Assembly (NCBI GenBank): GCA_030168595.1
Contig: CP115556.1
Span: 1,116,001-1,180,000 of the forward strand
DNA: 64,000 nucleotides
Direction of reading: 5' to 3'
From: Methanomassiliicoccales archaeon LGM-DZ1
Lineage (GTDB): Archaea > Thermoplasmatota > Thermoplasmata > Methanomassiliicoccales > Methanomethylophilaceae
Shown here: positions 59,835-64,000 of the stretch, piece by piece
Layout: every line of letters begins with the position of its first letter
Numbering within the stretch: position 1 is the first letter of the stretch
Notes under the pieces: generated by a model
The model's input: the letters and a program-made list of their open reading frames with translations, nothing else
Databases searched by the model: none
Told to the model about the DNA's origin: nothing
Made by a program: the position numbers and the translations under genes

Positions 59835-62153
59835 ATGGGGCTGATGGTCAAACGCGACGCCCCCTACGATCTCTGCGATGTGAAGATCAGGGGCGCGTCG
59901 GACGCGGAACTGGAGGAGATATCTTCCTCCATGGCGCTCGGCCTTTCCCTCGACGAGATGAAGACCGTCCGCAAGTACTTCGAGGACGAGGGCAGGGACG
60001 CCACCGATGCGGAGCTGCAGTCCCTCGGCCAGGCCTGGTCCGAGCACTGCTGCTACAAGAGCTCCAAGACCTTCCTCAAGGAGTTCGTCTTCGGTCTCGA
60101 CAGGGACGACATCCTCTCCCGCGGGGACGCGGGGGTCATGGTGTTCGATGATGACTACGGGTATGCTCTCAGGATCGAGAGCCACAACCACCCGTCCGCC
60201 ATCGAGCCCTACGGCGGGGCGGCGACAGGCATCGGCGGCATCGTCAGGGATGTCATCTGCATGGGTGCGCAGCCCATCGGGCTCATCGACCCGCTGTGCT
60301 TCGGCCCCATCGACAGGCAGGTCAGCCTGCCGAAGGGGATCAAGGACCCCAAGTACCTGATGAGCGGCGTCGTGTCCGGCATCAGGGACTACGGCAACAG
60401 GATCGGGATCCCGACCATCTCCGGAGCGATCTTCTTCGACGAGAAGTACACCGGGAACTGCCTGGTCAACGTCTGCTGCCTCGGGATCGTCAAGAGGAGC
60501 GACCTCCTGAAGAACTACGCGGCCGGGCCCGGGGAGGTCATGATCCTCTTCGGCGGCCGGACCGGGAGGGACGGCATCCACGGCGTGAACTTCGCCTCCA
60601 AGGACATAACCTCTGATTCGGAGGAGGACTCCAGGGGCGCCGTCCAGCTGGGAGACCCCATCACCAAGGAGCCGGTCATCCATGCCTGCACGGAGCTGGC
60701 GAGGAGGCACCTCGTCACCGGCATGAAGGACCTCGGTGGCGGAGGGCTCTCCTGCGTCGTCGGCGAGATGGCCATCGAGAAGGGATGCGGGGCGGACGTG
60801 GACCTCGAGAAGGTCCCCCTGAAAGAATCCGGCCTGGCGCCCTGGGAGATCTGGGTCTCCGAGTCGCAGGAGCGCATGATGTGCACCTGCAAGCCCGAGA
60901 ACGTGGACGAGATCATGAAAATCTTCGACCTCTGGGACATCACCGCCACGGCCGTCGGCAGGACGACAGACACCGGCAGGACCAGGCTGTTCTGGAACGG
61001 CGAGAAGATCTTCGACATGGATATCGAGTTCCTCACCGGCGGCCCGATGTACAAGAGGCCGTTCAACCTGCCGAAGCCTCCCTCCAAGAAGGATGAGGTC
61101 TTCCCCAAGCTGCCTTCCCTCAAAGAGGTCATCCTGGCCATGCTCTCGGACCCCAACGTGGCGTCCAAGGAGTGGGCCATCAGGCAGTACGACCACGAGG
61201 TCAGGGCGTCGACCGTCGTCCACCCGCTGGTCGGCAGGATGAACGCTGCCGGGCCGGGCGACGCATCCGTGCTCAGGCCGGTCCACGACAGGTGGAACGG
61301 GCTGGCCGCTGCCGTCGGCTGCAACCCCTGGTTCACCGCCGCCGACCCCTACAGGGGCGGCATGGCGTCCATCGACGAGGCGTACAGGAACGTCGTCGCC
61401 GTGGGAGGGGAGCCCAACGCCTTCACGGACTGCCTCAACTTCGGCAATCCCGAGAACCCCGACAGGCTCGGGGAGTTCAGGGAGGCCGTCCGCGGCATCG
61501 GCGACATGGCGAGGGGGCTCGGGATACCGATCCCCTCCGGCAACGTGTCGATGTACAACCAGGCCCCCGGCGGGGAGCACATCCTGCCCACGCCGATGAT
61601 CGTCTGCTGCGGGCTCGTGAAGGATGTCAGGAAGAGCGTCACCGCGGACTTCAAGAAGACCGGGTCCTGCATCTTCGCCATCGGGGACACCAAGGACGAG
61701 ATGGGCGCCTCGCTCCTGTTCAGGAAGTTCGGCGGCGCCGGCGGGGAGGTCCCCGTCTGCGTCCCGGAGAGGCTGAAGGAGGTCTCCGGCAGGCTGCTGA
61801 AGGCGATGTCCGAAGGGCTCGTCCTGAGCTGCCACGACTGCTCCGACGGAGGGATAGCCATAGCGGTCGCCGAGATGTGCATCTCCGGGCAGGTCGGTGC
61901 CGTGCTCGACATGACCGCGGTCGAAGGGCCGTCCGAAGAGGCCAAGCTGTTCTCCGAATCGGCGTCCAGGTGGATCGCCGAGGTCGATGCCGGGGATGCC
62001 GATGCGTTCACCGCCCTCATGGGCGATGCCGCCGTCCCGATAGGGTTCACCAAGGGCGATTCCCTGGTCATCGGTTCCGAAGAGGTGCCGGTCAGGGAGC
62101 TGAGGGCCGCGTGGAGCGATCCCATCTGGAAGATCATGGGGGGATCCAAGTGA
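59835..62153 (+). CDS. purL: phosphoribosylformylglycinamidine synthase subunit PurL (small type)
   Basis: The ATP-dependent synthetase subunit that forms FGAM from FGAR. The 772-residue small PurL has LGQAWSEHCCYKSSK, ESHNHPSAIEPYGGAATG, GGRTGRDGIHGVNFAS, the MKDLGGGGLSCVVGEMA segment and a second half with the GGEHILPTPMIVCCG region. It works with PurS and PurQ encoded on either side. An alternative ATG is at 59844. The last bases overlap the purQ GTG. Confidence 0.97.
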   Translation: MGLMVKRDAPYDLCDVKIRGASDAELEEISSSMALGLSLDEMKTVRKYFEDEGRDATDAELQSLGQAWSEHCCYKSSKTFLKEFVFGLDRDDILSRGDAGVMVFDDDYGYALRIESHNHPSAIEPYGGAATGIGGIVRDVICMGAQPIGLIDPLCFGPIDRQVSLPKGIKDPKYLMSGVVSGIRDYGNRIGIPTISGAIFFDEKYTGNCLVNVCCLGIVKRSDLLKNYAAGPGEVMILFGGRTGRDGIHGVNFASKDITSDSEEDSRGAVQLGDPITKEPVIHACTELARRHLVTGMKDLGGGGLSCVVGEMAIEKGCGADVDLEKVPLKESGLAPWEIWVSESQERMMCTCKPENVDEIMKIFDLWDITATAVGRTTDTGRTRLFWNGEKIFDMDIEFLTGGPMYKRPFNLPKPPSKKDEVFPKLPSLKEVILAMLSDPNVASKEWAIRQYDHEVRASTVVHPLVGRMNAAGPGDASVLRPVHDRWNGLAAAVGCNPWFTAADPYRGGMASIDEAYRNVVAVGGEPNAFTDCLNFGNPENPDRLGEFREAVRGIGDMARGLGIPIPSGNVSMYNQAPGGEHILPTPMIVCCGLVKDVRKSVTADFKKTGSCIFAIGDTKDEMGASLLFRKFGGAGGEVPVCVPERLKEVSGRLLKAMSEGLVLSCHDCSDGGIAIAVAEMCISGQVGAVLDMTAVEGPSEEAKLFSESASRWIAEVDAGDADAFTALMGDAAVPIGFTKGDSLVIGSEEVPVRELRAAWSDPIWKIMGGSK

Positions 62154-62968
62154 AAGCAGAGGATGTCAGGGTATGCGTCATCAGGATCGAGGGGACGAAC
62201 TGCGAGGACGAGATGGCCGAGGCCTTCGAATCCGTGGGCGCCAAGGCGGAGAAGGTCCACCTGAAGCAGCTCCTGGGTCAGTGCGCTCCCGAGATGAAGC
62301 GCAGCCTGGAGGATTACGATGCCCTTGCCTTCCCCGGAGGGTTCTCCGCCGGGGACTACGTGCGCGCGGGCGCCCTCTTCGCCGCGAGGATCAAGGCCGG
62401 CATGTCGAAGGAGATCCAGCAGTTCGTGGACGAAGGCAAGCCGGTTCTAGGCGTATGCAACGGCTTCCAGATCCTGGTGGAGCTCGGCCTCCTGCCGGGA
62501 TTCGGAGCGAAGATGGACCCGGAGCCGACGGCCGCCCTCTATACCAATGATTCCGGCAGGTTCGAATGCCGCCCGTCGGTGCTCCGCATGGAGAACCGCG
62601 GGAAGTGCGCCTTCACCGGCAAGATCGCGAAAGGGTCCCTCCTCAAGATACCCGTGGCCCACGCTGAAGGAAAACTCCTCAGCGCCGACCCGGACTTCAT
62701 CTCCAAACTGGAGGATGCCGACCAGGTCGTCTTCAGGTACGCAGGCCCGGACGGAGGGCCCGCCCCGTACCCGTGGAACCCCAACGGCTCGCCCTCGGGC
62801 ATCGCCGGGATATGCAATTCCCAGGGCAACGTCATGGGCATGATGCCCCACCCCGAGAGGGTCATGACCGCTTACAACAATGCGGATTGGACCCGCGGGC
62901 ATGCATCCGAGGACGGCGACGGGAAGGCCGTCTTCGAGTCCGTGATGGACTATCTCTCTAAGAGGTGA
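62150..62968 (+). CDS. purQ: phosphoribosylformylglycinamidine synthase subunit PurQ (glutaminase)
   Basis: The class I glutamine amidotransferase of the complex. The nucleophilic cysteine is in VLGVCNGFQIL and the catalytic His/Glu in MMPHPERVM. FPGGFSAGDYVRAGA is typical. The GTG start at 62150 overlaps the purL stop (GTGA) and gives 272 residues, within the range of archaeal PurQ. A strong terminator follows. Confidence 0.96.
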   Translation: MKAEDVRVCVIRIEGTNCEDEMAEAFESVGAKAEKVHLKQLLGQCAPEMKRSLEDYDALAFPGGFSAGDYVRAGALFAARIKAGMSKEIQQFVDEGKPVLGVCNGFQILVELGLLPGFGAKMDPEPTAALYTNDSGRFECRPSVLRMENRGKCAFTGKIAKGSLLKIPVAHAEGKLLSADPDFISKLEDADQVVFRYAGPDGGPAPYPWNPNGSPSGIAGICNSQGNVMGMMPHPERVMTAYNNADWTRGHASEDGDGKAVFESVMDYLSKR

Positions 62969-62974
62969 GGGAGC

Positions 62975-62990
62975 GGGCGGGTCCCGCCCC
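62975..62990. repeat. GC palindrome after purQ
   Basis: GGCGGGTCCCGCC and flanking bases form an almost unlooped palindrome just before the main terminator hairpin. It may assist 3'-end formation. Confidence 0.4.
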
Positions 62991-62996
62991 CATCTT

Positions 62997-63025
62997 CCCG
63001 CCGCAAACGCGGCGGGATCTTTTTT
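62997..63025 (+). terminator. terminator of the purSLQ operon
   Basis: CCCGCCGC-AAAC-GCGGCGGG, an 8-bp perfect stem, is followed by ATCTTTTTT. It ends exactly at the last base of the convergent riboflavin kinase gene. Confidence 0.8.
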
Positions 63026-63687
63026 CAAAGGACGATCTTAACTTCGACCTTGTCGCCGGTGCTCAGGCCGAGAGTGCGCCTGATGTGGTACTGGCATATG
63101 ATCTCGATGACGTCCGCATAGATCGTTCTCTCCGGGACGACGACGGCGCATTCGAGGTTCTTGATGCTCGCTTTGTAAGCGATGACGTTTCCGAAGGTCC
63201 TCCCGTCGTGGGTGAACCCTTTGATGAAGATCCCGGCGGTGGCGCGGATGACATCGAGCTTCCCGATGTCCTCCTTGTCGACGGCGACATTGAACGTGCC
63301 GTTGAACGGCTTGAAGCCGAGCTTGTCGACGAACTGGTCGACGTATCCTTTCTGGCCGATGTAATATCCGCCTTCGCCGAGCCCGTCCTTGACGGTGCCG
63401 TGTATGGTTATGTGGTCCGTAAGCTCGAAGATCCTCCTGTATTCGTTATATTCCTGTTTAAGGGCCTCCGAACCGGACGGCGTGATCTTTATGCGCTGCT
63501 TCCTGGCCCCCAGGTCGCGCACGATGAGGCCTTGGTCGAGAAGTTCGAGGATGCGTTTGGATGCCGACTGCTGGCTCATTTCCAGGGCATCTCCGAGCTC
63601 CCTTGAGGAGACGGCGATGTAGTCATCGAGCCCTCCGAGAAGCGCGAGTTTCCGCAAAGCGAAGGTGTATTTCTCGTCCAAGGACAT
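63025..63687 (-). CDS. CTP-dependent riboflavin kinase with N-terminal regulator domain (RbkR type)
   Basis: A 220-residue two-domain protein. Residues 1 to about 80 are a winged helix-turn-helix (SSRELGDALEMSQQSASKRI, LIVRDLGARKQRIKIT). Residues from about 95 form the DUF120 kinase that uses CTP to make FMN (ITIHGTVKDGLGEGGYYIGQ, NGTFNVAV, DVIEIICQYHIRRTLGLSTGD). Such fusions are called RbkR and are known to repress riboflavin genes in archaea, so autoregulation is likely. The TATA-like TCTTTAAACA at 63711-63720 puts a leaderless start at 63687. Confidence 0.92.
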   Translation of the reverse strand: MSLDEKYTFALRKLALLGGLDDYIAVSSRELGDALEMSQQSASKRILELLDQGLIVRDLGARKQRIKITPSGSEALKQEYNEYRRIFELTDHITIHGTVKDGLGEGGYYIGQKGYVDQFVDKLGFKPFNGTFNVAVDKEDIGKLDVIRATAGIFIKGFTHDGRTFGNVIAYKASIKNLECAVVVPERTIYADVIEIICQYHIRRTLGLSTGDKVEVKIVL

Positions 63688-63710
63688 TGCCCGACGAATG
63701 TTGGTTCAAT

Positions 63711-63741
63711 TGTTTAAAGATAACTAAATCTCCGAAGGAGA
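63711..63741 (-). promoter_or_regulatory. promoter and possible operator of the riboflavin kinase/regulator gene
   Basis: TCTTTAAACA (reverse strand, 63711-63720) is the TATA-like box. About 10 bp upstream TCTCC-GAA-GGAGA (63729-63741) forms a short inverted repeat at a position suited to an operator. It could equally be a small hairpin. Confidence 0.4.
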
Positions 63742-63755
63742 ATGAACATAAAAGT

Positions 63756-63773
63756 ACCGGCCCGAAGGCCGGT
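63756..63773 (-). terminator. terminator hairpin of the partial membrane protein gene
   Basis: On the reverse strand a 7-bp stem ACCGGCC/GGCCGGT with loop TTCG is followed by TACTTTTATG. It lies 14 bp after the stop of the next gene. Confidence 0.6.
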
Positions 63774-63786
63774 GTTGAAGTTTGGA

Positions 63787-64000
63787 TCAGGCCTCGTGGG
63801 GCTCGGCAGTCCAGAGTTTGCCGTCCTTGCTGTAGGAGATCACGCAGATGAGCGCGATGCAGACGAACTCGACGCATCCGAACCAGAGCTCGAAGTACTG
63901 GGCGGCGGTGGCGCCGGCGATGACTCCGAGGGTCAGGAAGTTCATGAACATGAGGAGGTTCCAGTTCCACTGCCCGTGCATCCCGAACGCGCCTGCGAGG
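63787..64000 (-). CDS. membrane protein, C-terminal part (5' end beyond window)
   Basis: The frame is open to the window edge, so an ATG at 63981 is probably internal. The visible 71 residues contain two hydrophobic segments (LLMFMNFLTLGVIAGATAA and FVCIALICVISYS) joined by an aromatic stretch, and end in a polar WTAEPHEA tail. The family cannot be named from this fragment. Confidence 0.7.
   Translation of the reverse strand, partial: LAGAFGMHGQWNWNLLMFMNFLTLGVIAGATAAQYFELWFGCVEFVCIALICVISYSKDGKLWTAEPHEA

Noticed and set aside
1-64000. CRISPR array, rRNA operon or prophage
   Set aside because: No regularly spaced repeats, no rRNA sequence and no phage structural or integrase genes were seen. 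The only mobile element is the ISL3 copy.

Overview
The window is a dense, high-GC stretch of an archaeal chromosome. It carries archaeal informational genes (MCM, PriS, a GINS protein, prefoldin, ribosomal protein LX, NMD3, Tsr3, TiaS, archaeal-type ProRS), archaeal cofactor genes (pantoate kinase, a CTP-dependent riboflavin kinase fused to a regulator), a bacterial-type DNA gyrase and a methanogen-like HdrD. This combination fits the Thermoplasmata, most likely a Methanomassiliicoccales methanogen. That placement is inferred from gene content; no 16S rRNA or mcr gene is present. Many genes have a TATA-like box 20-30 bp ahead of the start codon and appear leaderless or nearly so. TGA is the dominant stop codon.

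Layout. 1-5.6 kb: the 3' part of tiaS, a thiolase, an M20 hydrolase, and the reverse-strand rplX-pfdA-ftsY operon. 5.6-11.1 kb: priS, a TatD-like gene with a damaged or missing 3' end, an MBL-fold protein, an HtpX protease and a hexulose-phosphate synthase/RraA fusion. 11.3-17.5 kb: a tightly packed forward cluster of a degenerate phosphatase-fold protein, tsr3, a small protein, mcm, DUF424, nmd3 and fumAB. 17.5-27.7 kb: surface and membrane proteins, a HAD phosphatase, a giant 1,792-residue Lhr-like helicase, a small HTH regulator, and a base-excision-repair pair (OGG1 and endonuclease IV) arranged around a shared promoter.

27.7-30.8 kb: a complete ISL3-type insertion sequence with 45-bp inverted repeats and an 8-bp target duplication, inserted directly against the promoter of tRNA-Thr, followed by thiC. 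30.8-40.8 kb: gyrBA, tRNA-Phe, a NUDIX protein with a long basic tail, DUF531, purM, a CbiX-type chelatase, a flavodoxin and rlmE. 40.8-48.9 kb: a second, standard-size Lhr helicase, hdrD, a small island with an orphan DUF1828-like gene next to tRNA-Lys, and an MgtA-type ATPase. 48.9-64 kb: a CBS protein, a YycJ-like MBL protein, a GINS protein with a long repeat-bearing linker, tmk, coaBC with pantoate kinase, prs, proS, a GT-C membrane glycosyltransferase with no normal start codon, trmI, the purS-purL-purQ operon, the riboflavin kinase/regulator and an incomplete membrane protein.

How the genes fit together. Ribose-5-phosphate supply (hexulose-phosphate synthase, prs), purine synthesis (purSLQ, purM), dTMP phosphorylation (tmk) and replication (mcm, GINS, priS, gyrBA) are all represented. 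CoA synthesis is represented by pantoate kinase and CoaBC, which act on successive parts of the archaeal pathway. HdrD is the clearest link to methanogenic energy metabolism. No CRISPR array or obvious multi-gene defence system was seen. The most unusual items are the inactive ArsC-like protein coupled to tsr3, the GINS linker repeats, the glycosyltransferase without a start codon, the paired Lhr helicases, and several promoter and small-protein features.
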